Part shown: positions 53,614 to 62,455 of the stretch, piece by piece
Numbering within the stretch: the first letter of the stretch is position 1
Layout: each line of letters starts with the position of its first letter
Source of the DNA: Kluyvera sp040932435
GTDB lineage: Bacteria; Pseudomonadota; Gammaproteobacteria; Enterobacterales; Enterobacteriaceae
Assembly (NCBI RefSeq): GCF_040932435.1
Contig: NZ_JBFQGA010000001.1
Coordinates: 434,001-498,000, forward strand
Reading direction: 5' to 3'
Length of the DNA stretch: 64,000 bases
The notes under the pieces: model-generated
What the model was told of the DNA's origin: nothing
Databases searched by the model: none
Seen by the model: only the letters and a program-made list of their open reading frames with translations
Program-made: the position numbers and the translations under genes

Positions 53614-54516
53614 TTAACCTTTAATTCCGCTGCTGGTAACGCCCTGTACGAAGTAGCGCTGCGCCAGGAAGAACACAATGATGGATGGCAGAATGGAGAT
53701 GCTCGCCATTGCCAGAATTTCGTTCCACGGCGCCCCTTCGGTGACGTCGATGGACATTTTAAGTGCCAGTGCAATCGGATACTTATCAACGCTATAGACG
53801 TAGATCAGCGGGCCGATAAAGTCGTTCATGGACCACATGAACTGGAACAGGGCGACGGAGATAATCGCCGGCTTCAGAATCGGCACCACTACATACCACA
53901 GCACCTGGAAAGAGTTACAGCCGTCAATCTGTGCTGCTTCTTCCATGTCACGCGGTACACCGCGCAGGAACTGAATCAGCATGAAGACGAAGAACCCTTG
54001 GGTCGCAAACGCCAGCGGCAGATACAGCGGCATATAGCTGTTCAGCATGCCCATTTCACGGAACATCAGGTACTGAGGAATCAGCAGCACGGTGCTTGGT
54101 AGCAGCATGGTGGTGATGAGCGTGGCGAACCAGAATTTCTTCCATGGGATCTCGAAGCGGGCAAAGCCGTACGCCACGATGGTGGAAGAGATGATGGTCA
54201 GGATCACTTTCGGAATTACATACTTGAAGGTATTCAGCATGTAGTGACCGAAGGTGTATTCAGTACCGGTTTTCCAGCCGTTGATGAAGCCATCCCAGGT
54301 GGCGTGCGCAGGCCACAGCCCCAGAGTGGTGAAGATCTCGTGGTTCGGTTTGAACGACGCCGAGAACATCCACGCCAGCGGATAGAGCATTAGCAGACCG
54401 ACAAACAGCAGGATGGTGTAGCGGATCCAAGCGTTGATCTTTTCGCGTCTAAGGGTACGGGCCACCTCACGTTCAGCAATGTCTCTTGCTTGCGAGATTT
54501 GTTGGATATCAGCCAT
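53614..54516 (-). CDS. togN: ABC transporter permease TogN
   Basis: A 300-residue MalG-type permease with six helices and the EAA loop (MEEAAQIDGCNSFQVLWYVVVPILKPA). A long charged N-terminus precedes the first helix. The start at 54516 has GGGAGG upstream and overlaps the togM stop by eight bases; a longer in-frame start inside togM is unlikely. It pairs with TogM in the inner membrane. Confidence 0.87.
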   Translation of the reverse strand: MADIQQISQARDIAEREVARTLRREKINAWIRYTILLFVGLLMLYPLAWMFSASFKPNHEIFTTLGLWPAHATWDGFINGWKTGTEYTFGHYMLNTFKYVIPKVILTIISSTIVAYGFARFEIPWKKFWFATLITTMLLPSTVLLIPQYLMFREMGMLNSYMPLYLPLAFATQGFFVFMLIQFLRGVPRDMEEAAQIDGCNSFQVLWYVVVPILKPAIISVALFQFMWSMNDFIGPLIYVYSVDKYPIALALKMSIDVTEGAPWNEILAMASISILPSIIVFFLAQRYFVQGVTSSGIKG

Positions 54517-55399
54517 TTTTGCCTCCCTTATCGGCGGAGTAGAACACCCAGTATTTTGAAGACTTAAAGGCGATGCCGGCAAAGACCGCAACGACCAGGA
54601 ACAGAACCCACGCCAGCGCTGCGCCATAACCCATATCGAAGTATTTGAACGCCGTGTCGTAGATATACAGTGAGAACAGATACGTGGAGTAAGTTGGGCC
54701 GCCGCCGGTTATGACGTACGGACCGGTAAACTCCTGGAACGCTTGGGTGGTCTGCATGATGAAGTTGAAGAAAATAACCGGCGTAATCAGCGGCACGGTG
54801 ACTTTCATGAACATCTGCCATTTCGATGCGCCATCAATCATGGCTGCTTCGTATTGAGATTGTGGAACGTTTTGCAGTGCCGCCAGGAAGATAACCATCG
54901 CGGAACCGAACTGCCAAACGCGCAGCAGAGTAACGGACATCAGCGCCAAGGAAGGTTCGCCCAGCCAGTTAACCGGGTCAAAGCCCAGCACGCCGATGAA
55001 GCTGTTCAGCAGGCCGTCGATGGCAAACAGTGCGCGCCACAGAACGGCGATAGCCACGGAGCTACCGAGGATTGATGGAATATAGTAAGCGGTACGGAAG
55101 AAGCCGATACCGCGTAATTTAAAGTTCAGAACAAAGGCAATCCCTAATGCAAAAGCCAGTTTTAATGGGATTGTCAAAAACACATAGGCGAACGTCACGC
55201 CCATGGATTTCCAGAAGAGTGAATCTTCTGTCAGCATGTAGCGATAGTTCTCGATACCGTTAAATACCGGCGGGCTCATCAAGTCATACTCAGTAAAACT
55301 GAGGAAGAAAGATGAAACGAACGGGAAGGCCGTAAAGATTATCAACCCAATGATATAGGGTGAAATCCAGGCCAATCCCAGCATTCTGTTTTCATTCAT
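54509..55399 (-). CDS. togM: ABC transporter permease TogM
   Basis: A 296-residue MalF-type permease with six helices and the EAA loop (YEAAMIDGASKWQMFMKVTVPLITP). First gene of the tog operon, with a KdgR box 286 bp upstream of its start. A long leader therefore precedes it. It forms the oligogalacturonide channel with TogN. Confidence 0.87.
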   Translation of the reverse strand: MNENRMLGLAWISPYIIGLIIFTAFPFVSSFFLSFTEYDLMSPPVFNGIENYRYMLTEDSLFWKSMGVTFAYVFLTIPLKLAFALGIAFVLNFKLRGIGFFRTAYYIPSILGSSVAIAVLWRALFAIDGLLNSFIGVLGFDPVNWLGEPSLALMSVTLLRVWQFGSAMVIFLAALQNVPQSQYEAAMIDGASKWQMFMKVTVPLITPVIFFNFIMQTTQAFQEFTGPYVITGGGPTYSTYLFSLYIYDTAFKYFDMGYGAALAWVLFLVVAVFAGIAFKSSKYWVFYSADKGGKNG

Positions 55400-56030
55400 A
55401 CATACCTACCTGGCAAACAAGTGTGTCAAATGGATGGGGTGTTCGTTACATCCCTCGCGCCTATAGCGCCAGGGGGTTAAAGTATGAGTCTGGTGTTGTG
55501 CATGTAACATTTCCCTGTAAGTGAATGTAATAACTGAGAATATAACGTGATCCCTACATCGGTGTTGTTGCGTTTTAAAATCTGACCTTTTGTAATAATC
55601 ATTTTATAAAACACCGTTTTAAATTTATTTTATTGCGATTTATTTCTGCGTCATTCGATTAATCATGAAAGTGTGATCAAAGTCGAAACGATGTTTCATT
55701 ATAGTGACGGCGATGGCGTTTTTGCCCATCTGACGCTAGCTGGCGGGGAGTCTGGTATGGAAGTTGATAAGTTAACAGCCACCAAAAATGGCAGCATGAT
55801 TAACCGTTAAAATAATTAACTAACTAATCGTTAGAAGGGTGGAAAATAAAAAAGACGCTGAAAAAAGATGAGGCCCGATGATTAAAATAGGGTGCGGCGT
55901 CTATTAAGGCAGACTGCGAATAGATGTACTGGGATTTATTTTCAAGAAACTGTGATGTAAGTCGGATTTAGATTTCAGCGGAAACAATGATTATTTGCGG
56001 AAAATTGGTATGGAGGAGTCGGAAAAGGTG
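55400..56030. promoter_or_regulatory. tog operon control region
   Basis: No gene is supported in about 630 bp. It contains the tog promoter sites entered separately; the part from 55740 to 56030 shows no named feature. Confidence 0.5.
55671..55700 (-). promoter_or_regulatory. Overlapping CRP-like and KdgR sites before togM
   Basis: TGTGATCAAAGTCGAA (55671-55686) has one perfect CRP half-site. It runs into GAAACGATGTTTCATT (55685-55700), whose 13-nt core is a perfect KdgR match. The overlap suggests competition between activator and repressor. Confidence 0.75.
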
Positions 56031-56061
56031 AAAAAGCCGCTTCTTCTCAAGAAGAAACGGC
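56031..56061 (-). terminator. Terminator of kdgF
   Basis: GCCG-C-TTCTTCT and AGAAGAA-A-CGGC pair around CA with one mismatch, ending on the minus strand in a T-run. Confidence 0.75.
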
Positions 56062-56072
56062 GGTTGACGGCA

Positions 56073-56399
56073 TTATGCTTTCAGGAAATCTTGGCGCACT
56101 GGGGTAAAGGTATCCAGCAGCGTCCCCGGTTTCAGGCATACGCAGCCGTGCATGATATTAGGCTGTTTGTACAGCGTATCTCCGGCACCGACGATGTGCT
56201 TCTCTTCGCCGATGGTGAATTCAAATTCCCCGGACAGCACGTAGGTTAACTGCTCGTGCGGGTGATTGTGCATTGGGCCAATCGCCCCTGCTTCGAAGTT
56301 AACTTCAACCGCCATCATTTTGCCATCGTGGGCGAGAATGCGGCGGGTAACTCCATTGCCCAGATCTTCAAGCGTGGTTTCTTTATGAAAAATAAACAT
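56073..56399 (-). CDS. kdgF: KdgF, unsaturated uronate ring-opening enzyme
   Basis: A 108-residue single-domain cupin. The metal-binding motif is GPMHNHPHEQLTYVLSGEFEF, near residue 38. KdgF turns 4,5-unsaturated galacturonate, made by Ogl, into the linear keto form used by KduI. The start at 56399 has AGGA upstream; a longer frame would run through the KdgR box. A perfect KdgR box lies 22 bp before the start. Confidence 0.92.
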   Translation of the reverse strand: MFIFHKETTLEDLGNGVTRRILAHDGKMMAVEVNFEAGAIGPMHNHPHEQLTYVLSGEFEFTIGEEKHIVGAGDTLYKQPNIMHGCVCLKPGTLLDTFTPVRQDFLKA

Positions 56400-56420
56400 C
56401 CGGCAGTCCTGTTTTATGTT

Positions 56421-56436
56421 GAAACGGTGTTTCATT
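56421..56436 (-). promoter_or_regulatory. KdgR box before kdgF
   Basis: GAAACGGTGTTTCATT; the 13-nt core matches RAAAYRNYRTTTY fully. Confidence 0.85.
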
Positions 56437-56541
56437 AAATTTATATCAGATGCGGCGAAAAAGAAAACTCTACCCGCAGATGTGGAAAGTTGATCACAAC
56501 TTTGCTTCACTGGGGGAACCACAACGAACAAGGACATGAGC

Positions 56542-57234
56542 ATGAAAACGATCGGCCTATTGGGCGGCATGAGCTGGGAATCAACCATTCCCTATTACCG
56601 CCTGATCAATGAAGGCATCAAGCAGCGCTTGGGAGGGTTGCACTCGGCAAGTCTGCTGCTGCACAGCGTGGACTTCCATGAAATTGAGGTTTGTCAGGCC
56701 AGTGGTGAATGGGAGAAAGCTGGGGAGATGCTGGCGCAGGCCGCGTTGGGGCTGGAACGCGCTGGGGCGGAGGGCATTTTGCTCTGTACTAACACCATGC
56801 ACAAAGTCGCGTCGCAGATTGAATCGCACTGTTCGCTGCCGTTTTTGCATATTGCTGATGCCACCGGGCGGGCGATTGCCGCCTCCGGAATGACGCGCGT
56901 GGCGCTGCTTGGGACGCGCTACACCATGGAGCAGGATTTTTACCGTGGCCGGTTAACGGCAGAATTTGGCATTGAAAGTTTGATCCCGGAGGAAGCAGAC
57001 CGGGCGCGCATCAATCAAATCATCTTTGATGAGCTGTGTTTGGGTACTTTTAGCGAGTCTTCGCGCCGCTATTACGTGGAGGTTATCGCGAAGCTGGCCG
57101 AACAGGGGGCGCAAGGGGTGATCTTCGGCTGCACCGAAATCGGCCTGCTGGTGCCGGTGGAACAAAGCCCGATCCCGGTATTTGATACAGCGGCCATCCA
57201 TGCCGCCGATGCCGTCGAATTTATGCTGTCTTAG
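56542..57234 (+). CDS. ygeA: Amino acid racemase YgeA (Asp/Glu racemase family)
   Basis: A 230-residue protein with the same length and start (MKTIGLLGGMSWEST) as E. coli YgeA. The two catalytic cysteines are in ILLCTNTMHK and VIFGCTEIGLL. YgeA is a broad-range amino acid racemase. The ATG at 56542, seven bases behind AAGGA, is preferred over that at 56536. Its end overlaps the convergent lysR gene by 14 bp. Confidence 0.93.
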   Translation: MKTIGLLGGMSWESTIPYYRLINEGIKQRLGGLHSASLLLHSVDFHEIEVCQASGEWEKAGEMLAQAALGLERAGAEGILLCTNTMHKVASQIESHCSLPFLHIADATGRAIAASGMTRVALLGTRYTMEQDFYRGRLTAEFGIESLIPEEADRARINQIIFDELCLGTFSESSRRYYVEVIAKLAEQGAQGVIFGCTEIGLLVPVEQSPIPVFDTAAIHAADAVEFMLS

Positions 57235-58135
57235 CCCGCTGGATCACCTGACGCGCATGTTGTTTCAGGTGTTCAGTAAACGCCTCGACCAGCGCCGATA
57301 CCGGACGGTGCAAGGGGCGGATCAGGCTCACCGTAAACGGCACCGACACGCTAAACGGGCGAATGACAATCCCGCTGTCGGCATAGTCCAGCGCTGTCAG
57401 CGGGTTGACCACCGCCACGCCGACACCTGAGCGTACCAGCGCGCAAATGGACGCCGCGCTGTGCGTCTCGACCACCATGCGCCGTTTTACCTGATGTTCG
57501 GCAAACAGCGCATCCAGCAGATGGCGATAGCTATCGGTTTGCGACAGGCTGATATAATTCTCGCCTTGGAAATCCGCCGGGGTCAGCACACTTTTTTCCG
57601 CCAACGGGTGGCCTTGCGGCAGCACGCACACTTCATCTAACGACAGTAACTCCGTGCGCTCAGTTCCAGCCGGGGTGACGAGAGTTTCCGTTAAGCCTAA
57701 ATCATGGCGCTGGGCGGAAAGCCACTCTTCAAGCAGCGGGGATTCCTGCGGTACGATGGTCAGATTAACGTCGGGATAACGCGCTAAAAACGGCTGCAGT
57801 AACTGCGGCAGGAAAGATTGCGAAAAGACCGGCAGGCAGACAATCGACAGCTCGCCTTGGCGAAACTCACGCAGGCTTTCAGCTGCGCTCACGATGCGGT
57901 CAAGGCCGTACCACGAACGCTGCACTTCTTCGAATAATCGCAGTCCCTGAACGGTGGGATGCAAACGTCCACGGCTGCGCTCAAAGAGCTTTAATCCCAG
58001 CACCTGCTCAAAGCGCGCTAGCTCGCGACTGACGGTCGGCTGCGAGGTATTGAGCAAGCGCGCGGCTTCCGTTAAGTTGCCCGCGGTCATCACGGCGTGA
58101 AAGATTTCGATATGGCGCAGGTTAACGGCGGGCAT
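57221..58135 (-). CDS. lysR: Transcriptional activator LysR
   Basis: A 304-residue regulator nearly identical in pattern to E. coli LysR (NLRHIEIFHAVMTAGNLTEAARLLNTSQPTVSRELARFE). It activates the divergent lysA gene and represses itself; diaminopimelate is the inducer and lysine counteracts it. The start at 58135 has AAGGAA six bases upstream. The C-terminus is a few residues shorter than in E. coli (311 aa). Confidence 0.94.
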   Translation of the reverse strand: MPAVNLRHIEIFHAVMTAGNLTEAARLLNTSQPTVSRELARFEQVLGLKLFERSRGRLHPTVQGLRLFEEVQRSWYGLDRIVSAAESLREFRQGELSIVCLPVFSQSFLPQLLQPFLARYPDVNLTIVPQESPLLEEWLSAQRHDLGLTETLVTPAGTERTELLSLDEVCVLPQGHPLAEKSVLTPADFQGENYISLSQTDSYRHLLDALFAEHQVKRRMVVETHSAASICALVRSGVGVAVVNPLTALDYADSGIVIRPFSVSVPFTVSLIRPLHRPVSALVEAFTEHLKQHARQVIQRAKTA

Positions 58136-58253
58136 GGACGTTCCTTGAATCAACGAGTCCATATCATTTTTGCATAGACTCGCGATAAAACGATATTTTT
58201 TATTCTCTTTTGTCTGTGGCGTAATCATAAAAAAATGATAACCGGAGTTTGCC

Positions 58254-59510
58254 ATGCCACGCCCGCTCAACAACACCGATACCGACCTGACCGCCGATAA
58301 CCTACTGCGCCTGCCTGCCGAATTTGGCTGCCCGGTGTGGGTTTACGACGCGCAAATCATTCGCGCACAAATCGCCAAGCTGACCCAGTTTGACGTGATT
58401 CGCTTCGCTCAGAAGGCCTGCTCGAATATTCATATTCTGCGCCTGATGCGTGAGCAGGGTGTAAAGGTTGATTCGGTGTCGTTAGGTGAGATTGAACGCG
58501 CGCTGGCGGCGGGATACGTGCCGGGGAATGACGATATCGTCTTTACCGCCGACATGATTGACCTGCCAACGCTTGCCCGAGTGCAGGAATTGCAGATCCC
58601 AGTAAACGCCGGTTCGGTAGACATGCTTGAGCAACTGGGCGAAGTCTCCCCAGGTCACCGCGTGTGGTTGCGCGTGAATCCTGGTTTTGGTCACGGGCAT
58701 AGCCAAAAAACGAACACCGGCGGCGAAAACAGCAAGCACGGGATCTGGTATAGCGATCTCCCAGCTGCGCTGGAGGTGATTCAGCGCTACAAGCTAAAAC
58801 TGGTCGGCATTCATATGCATATCGGTTCTGGCGTGGACTATGGTCATCTGGAACAGGTTTGCGGCGCAATGGTGCGGCAGGTGGTGGACTTTGGTCAGGA
58901 TCTTGAGGCTATCTCGGCGGGCGGTGGGTTATCTATCCCGTATCTTGAAGGGGAAGAGCCGGTCAATACCGATCACTATTTCGGCCTGTGGAACAACGCC
59001 CGCGAGCAGATCGCCAAACACTTGGGGCATCCGGTTAAGCTGGAGATTGAACCTGGGCGTTTCTTGGTGGCGGAAGCGGGTGTGCTGGTGGCCCAAGTGC
59101 GAAGCGTGAAAGAGATGGGCAGCCGTCACTTTGTGCTGATTGATGCCGGTTTTAACGACCTGATGCGTCCGGCGATGTACGGCAGCTATCATGCAATTTC
59201 CGCGATGACCGGAGATGGGCGCTCTCTTGAACAGGTGCCGCAGGTGGAAACGGTCGTCGCCGGGCCGCTATGCGAATCCGGTGACGTGTTCACCCAGCAA
59301 GAGGGCGGTAAGGTTGAAACGCGCCTTCTGCCAGCGGTGGTTCCGGGGGATTATCTGGTGCTGCATGATACCGGTGCTTACGGTGCTTCGATGTCGTCGA
59401 ACTACAATAGCCGTCCGCTGCTGCCGGAAGTGTTGTTTGATAACGGTGTCGCGCGACTGATTCGTCGTCGTCAGACGATTGAGGAACTGTTGGCGCTGGA
59501 ACTTATCTGA
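58254..59510 (+). CDS. lysA: Diaminopimelate decarboxylase LysA
   Basis: A 418-residue fold-type III PLP enzyme (E. coli 420 aa). The PLP lysine is in QKACSN near residue 54; the phosphate-binding ISAGGGLSIPY and the CESGDVF substrate loop are present. It makes L-lysine from meso-diaminopimelate, the last step of lysine synthesis. It is divergent from lysR with a 118-bp regulatory gap and no lysine riboswitch. The 47-bp repeat array starts eight bases behind the stop. Confidence 0.95.
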   Translation: MPRPLNNTDTDLTADNLLRLPAEFGCPVWVYDAQIIRAQIAKLTQFDVIRFAQKACSNIHILRLMREQGVKVDSVSLGEIERALAAGYVPGNDDIVFTADMIDLPTLARVQELQIPVNAGSVDMLEQLGEVSPGHRVWLRVNPGFGHGHSQKTNTGGENSKHGIWYSDLPAALEVIQRYKLKLVGIHMHIGSGVDYGHLEQVCGAMVRQVVDFGQDLEAISAGGGLSIPYLEGEEPVNTDHYFGLWNNAREQIAKHLGHPVKLEIEPGRFLVAEAGVLVAQVRSVKEMGSRHFVLIDAGFNDLMRPAMYGSYHAISAMTGDGRSLEQVPQVETVVAGPLCESGDVFTQQEGGKVETRLLPAVVPGDYLVLHDTGAYGASMSSNYNSRPLLPEVLFDNGVARLIRRRQTIEELLALELI

Positions 59511-59518
59511 GAATGCGC

Positions 59519-59753
59519 TGTGCCCGATGGCGCTGCGCTTATCGGGCCTACGGTTTTTGTTCGGCTGTGCCCGATGGCGCTGCGCTTATCGGGCCTACGG
59601 TTCTTGTTCGGCTGTGCCGGATGGTGCTGCGCTTATCGGGCCTACGATTCTTGTTCGGTTGTGCCCGATGGCGCTGCGCTTATCGGGCCTACGGTTCTTG
59701 TTCGGCTGTGCCGGATGGTGCTGCGCTTATCGAGCCTACGGGTCTTGTTCGGG
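59519..59753 (+). repeat. Five tandem 47-bp repeat units
   Basis: Units start at 59519, 59566, 59613, 59660 and 59707. Each has TGTGCCCGATGGCGCTGCGC or a close variant, then CTTATCGGGCCTACG and TTCTTGTTCGG. Each unit contains the two arms of a REP palindrome. Variation is limited to a few positions, such as CCGATGGCG against CGGATGGTG. The array lies between the convergent lysA and LacI-type genes. Confidence 0.92.
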
Positions 59754-59789
59754 TAGGCCGGATAAGGCGCTTGCGCCGCCATCCGGCAA
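59754..59789. repeat. REP element beside the array
   Basis: GTAGGCCGGATAAGGCGCTT followed by GCGCCGCCATCCGGC: a complete canonical REP palindrome that closes the array. Confidence 0.88.
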
Positions 59790-59799
59790 TTATCGCTGA

Positions 59800-60810
59800 T
59801 TACTTAAAATACGGGCCGGTGGTCACCGAATCGCGCAACACCAGCGTGCCGGTAAACGGCGGAATGGTTTCAATTTCCTCGCCGCTGGCCAGCTTAATGG
59901 CCTGATCGATGGCGGTAACAATCATGTTGTCGATCGGCAAATAGACGGTCGAAAGTCCTGGCTCCAGCCATTTGGCGCTAGGTGCGTCATCGAAGCCAAA
60001 CAGCGAAATATCCTGCGGAATATCAAGCCCTGCCTGATGCAGTGCCTTAGATGCCCCAAGCGCCATATCATCGTTACAGGTAAACAGAGCGCTAAACTTA
60101 ACTTTCTCAGCCAGCAGCTCGTTGCACATGTCATAGCCACAATTCATGGTGGAGTCACCGTGTTTCACTTTCGCCGGGTCCCACTTGATGCCGTTTTGCT
60201 CCAGCGCCCGACGATAACCCTGTAAACGGGCCTGGCCGGTTGGCGTGTGAATCGGGACGGTGATACAACCGATATCGCGGTGCCCTTGCGAAATCAAATA
60301 CTCGACCGCCTGAAATGCCGCGTCTTGCTGTTCGAAAAATACGCAGCGATCGCGCGCCTGGCTGACGTCACGGTTGATGACCACAAGCGGCATCGGCGTG
60401 TTATTCACCAGCTCCATAATGGCCTTCTCGGTCATATGTCGGGTATACAGCACGATGGCGTCACACTGGCGGTCGGCGAGCATTTGCACCGCCTGTTCTT
60501 CTCGCTCGGGCGTATCATGACCGTCGGTGACGATAAGCTGTTTACCCCAGGCTTCTGTCTGCCGGGAGGCCTGCTGGAGCAGGCGACCGAAGTAGAAACC
60601 ATCGAAGGTCGAAACCACAAGGCCGATGCTGTTGCTGGTCTGGTTTGCCAGCGAACGCGCCAAGAAGTTTGGGCGATACCCCAGCTCCTCCATCGCTTTG
60701 AACACCTGCTGACGGGTGCTCTCTTTAACCTGACCCGTTCCATTGAGCACGCGGGACACCGTCGCTTTCGAGACTCCTGCGTGTTTTGAGACATCCAGCA
60801 TCGTTGCCAT
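59800..60810 (-). CDS. LacI-family regulator of the beta-glucoside genes
   Basis: A 336-residue LacI/GalR-type regulator: helix-turn-helix MLDVSKHAGVSKATVSRVLN at the start, hinge NFLARSLANQTS, then the periplasmic-binding-like effector domain. It resembles AscG more than GalR, and is divergent from the PTS/glucosidase operon, which it probably represses. The unit looks like casRAB of Klebsiella oxytoca as I recall it. In E. coli galR would stand at this position behind lysA. Confidence 0.85.
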   Translation of the reverse strand: MATMLDVSKHAGVSKATVSRVLNGTGQVKESTRQQVFKAMEELGYRPNFLARSLANQTSNSIGLVVSTFDGFYFGRLLQQASRQTEAWGKQLIVTDGHDTPEREEQAVQMLADRQCDAIVLYTRHMTEKAIMELVNNTPMPLVVINRDVSQARDRCVFFEQQDAAFQAVEYLISQGHRDIGCITVPIHTPTGQARLQGYRRALEQNGIKWDPAKVKHGDSTMNCGYDMCNELLAEKVKFSALFTCNDDMALGASKALHQAGLDIPQDISLFGFDDAPSAKWLEPGLSTVYLPIDNMIVTAIDQAIKLASGEEIETIPPFTGTLVLRDSVTTGPYFK

Positions 60811-60945
60811 TATTATTTCCTGAGACTCCGTAATACGCTGCAGTTTAACACAGTCATCACAGGGTTAAGCGCACTCACCGGGGGTTAAAAAACCTATCGC
60901 GATCACGCTTTTGCAGTATCCCGCCGTTAAAAATTACCGTTTGTA

Positions 60946-61055
60946 ATGCGGTATGCCAATTATCAAATTATTCTTATTCTGGAATACCAAATTAGAGGTT
61001 GAGAGCTTAATCACAGAACAATTTTGTAGCTGTGGCTATTTTTGGTATGCCAAAA
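60946..61055 (+). promoter_or_regulatory. Three phased GG-N4-CC operator candidates
   Basis: ATGCGGTATGCCAATT (60946), TTCTGGAATACCAAAT (60977) and the perfect TTTTGGTATGCCAAAA (61040) share GG-N4-CCAA. Their centres are 31 and 63 bp apart, about three and six helix turns. They lie in the divergent gap and may be the sites of the LacI-type regulator. Confidence 0.5.
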
Positions 61056-61110
61056 GGTGTTTAGCCGTACACCTGACGCGCTAAATAGCCCTTAACCTGA
61101 GGTACCCTCT

Positions 61111-62448
61111 ATGGCATTACAGGAAAAATTGATTGATTCACTGGGGAGTTTCGCCACGAAATTCAACAGCTACCGCTATATTATGGCGATCAAACACGCC
61201 TTTATTACCTTGATGCCGGTGATCATTGTCGGGGCTTTCTCGGTACTGATCTCCAACATGGTGCTGGATCCCAAAAATGGCCTTGCGAGCTTTCAGTCGC
61301 TATCGTTTCTCGCCACGCTCAAACCCATTACCAGTGCGCTGAACTACGCCACGCTTAACTTCCTCAATATTGGCGCGGTCTTTCTGATAGGGATTGAGCT
61401 TGGGCGCATCAACGGCATTAAGACGCTGTTTCCCGGTCTGTTGGCGGTCATTTGCTTTATCTGCGTCACCCCAACCACCGTTGAGATGATGGTTGACGGG
61501 CAGATGCATCAGGTGAAAGACGTCCTGTTGCGCCAGTTCTCCGATACCCGCAGCCTGTTCCTCGGCATGTTTATCGCTATCTTGTCGGTGGAAATTTACT
61601 GCTGGTTGGAGGGGCGTAAGGGCCTCAAGATCAAAATGCCGGATACGGTGCCGCCAAACGTCGCCGCCTCGTTTTCGGCGCTGATCCCCGCGATCATTAC
61701 CACCACGGCCATCGCGACGTTCGGTTTTATTTTCCATCAAATCACCGGCATGTATCTCTACGACGCGGTTTACCAAGTGGTACAGCAGCCGCTTGAGCGT
61801 GTCATGCAAAGCCTGCCGGGTATCCTGCTGCTGATGTTTGTGGCGCAGATCTTCTGGGTCATTGGCATCCACGGCAACCAGATGATCAAACCGATCCGTG
61901 AGCCTTTATTACTGGGGGCTATCACCGTCAATATGAGCGCCTTTGAGCAGGGCAAAGAGGTGCCGAACATCATCACTATGCCGTTCTGGGATGTCTACAT
62001 GAGCATCGGCGGATCCGGCTTAACCATTGGCCTGCTGATCGCCGTGATGATCGCTACCAAACGCAAAGAGATGAAAGAGATTGCCAAGCTGTCGATAGGG
62101 CCTGGGCTCTTCAACATTAACGAACCGGTGATCTTCGGCATGCCTATCATGTTGAACCCGATCCTCGCGATTCCTTTCATCATTACCCCGCTGGTGACCG
62201 GCAGCATTGGATACTTCGCCACGGTAACCGGCTTTGCGGGCAAAGCGGTGGTGATGGTGCCGTGGACCACTCCACCTCTGATTAACGCTTGGCTCTCGAC
62301 CGCTGGGTCGATGGGGGCGGTGGTCACGCAGCTGATCTGTATCGTGGTGGCGGTGCTTATCTACCTGCCGTTCGTCAAAATCGCCTCCCGCCGCGCCGAA
62401 ATCTCCGAACGCCTGGCGGCGAAAACCCCGGCCACCGATAACCTATGA
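61111..62448 (+). CDS. PTS EIIC component, cellobiose/beta-glucoside type
   Basis: A 445-residue membrane protein of the lactose/cellobiose EIIC family (about ten helices), with FGMPIMLNP and NEPVIFG motifs typical of the sugar site (GPGLFNINEPVIFG). There are no EIIA or EIIB domains in it or next to it, so it must borrow them from another operon such as chb. It probably imports and phosphorylates cellobiose or aryl-beta-glucosides. The GH1 gene follows after seven bases. Confidence 0.87.
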   Translation: MALQEKLIDSLGSFATKFNSYRYIMAIKHAFITLMPVIIVGAFSVLISNMVLDPKNGLASFQSLSFLATLKPITSALNYATLNFLNIGAVFLIGIELGRINGIKTLFPGLLAVICFICVTPTTVEMMVDGQMHQVKDVLLRQFSDTRSLFLGMFIAILSVEIYCWLEGRKGLKIKMPDTVPPNVAASFSALIPAIITTTAIATFGFIFHQITGMYLYDAVYQVVQQPLERVMQSLPGILLLMFVAQIFWVIGIHGNQMIKPIREPLLLGAITVNMSAFEQGKEVPNIITMPFWDVYMSIGGSGLTIGLLIAVMIATKRKEMKEIAKLSIGPGLFNINEPVIFGMPIMLNPILAIPFIITPLVTGSIGYFATVTGFAGKAVVMVPWTTPPLINAWLSTAGSMGAVVTQLICIVVAVLIYLPFVKIASRRAEISERLAAKTPATDNL

Positions 62449-62455
62449 GGACGCT

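Noticed and set aside
55995..56249. Open frame on the + strand over the kdgF 3' end
   Set aside because: It covers the kdgF terminator and coding region on the opposite strand; the product has no recognisable pattern.
58136..58253. Lysine riboswitch before lysA
   Set aside because: The gap is only 118 bp, has no aptamer-like structure, and lysA here is controlled by the divergent LysR.
59519..59753. Tandem array considered as a CRISPR
   Set aside because: Units follow each other without unique spacers and are REP-like palindromes; no cas genes are near.
59479..59905. Overlapping open frames in all three + frames over the 47-bp array
   Set aside because: They arise because the repeat has no stop codon and 47 is not a multiple of three; the products are just repeated peptides without ribosome sites.
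59800..60810. Regulator considered as galR, as expected behind lysA in E. coli
   Set aside because: The sequence follows AscG/Cas-type regulators and differs from GalR in the helix-turn-helix and effector region; it is divergent from a PTS operon.
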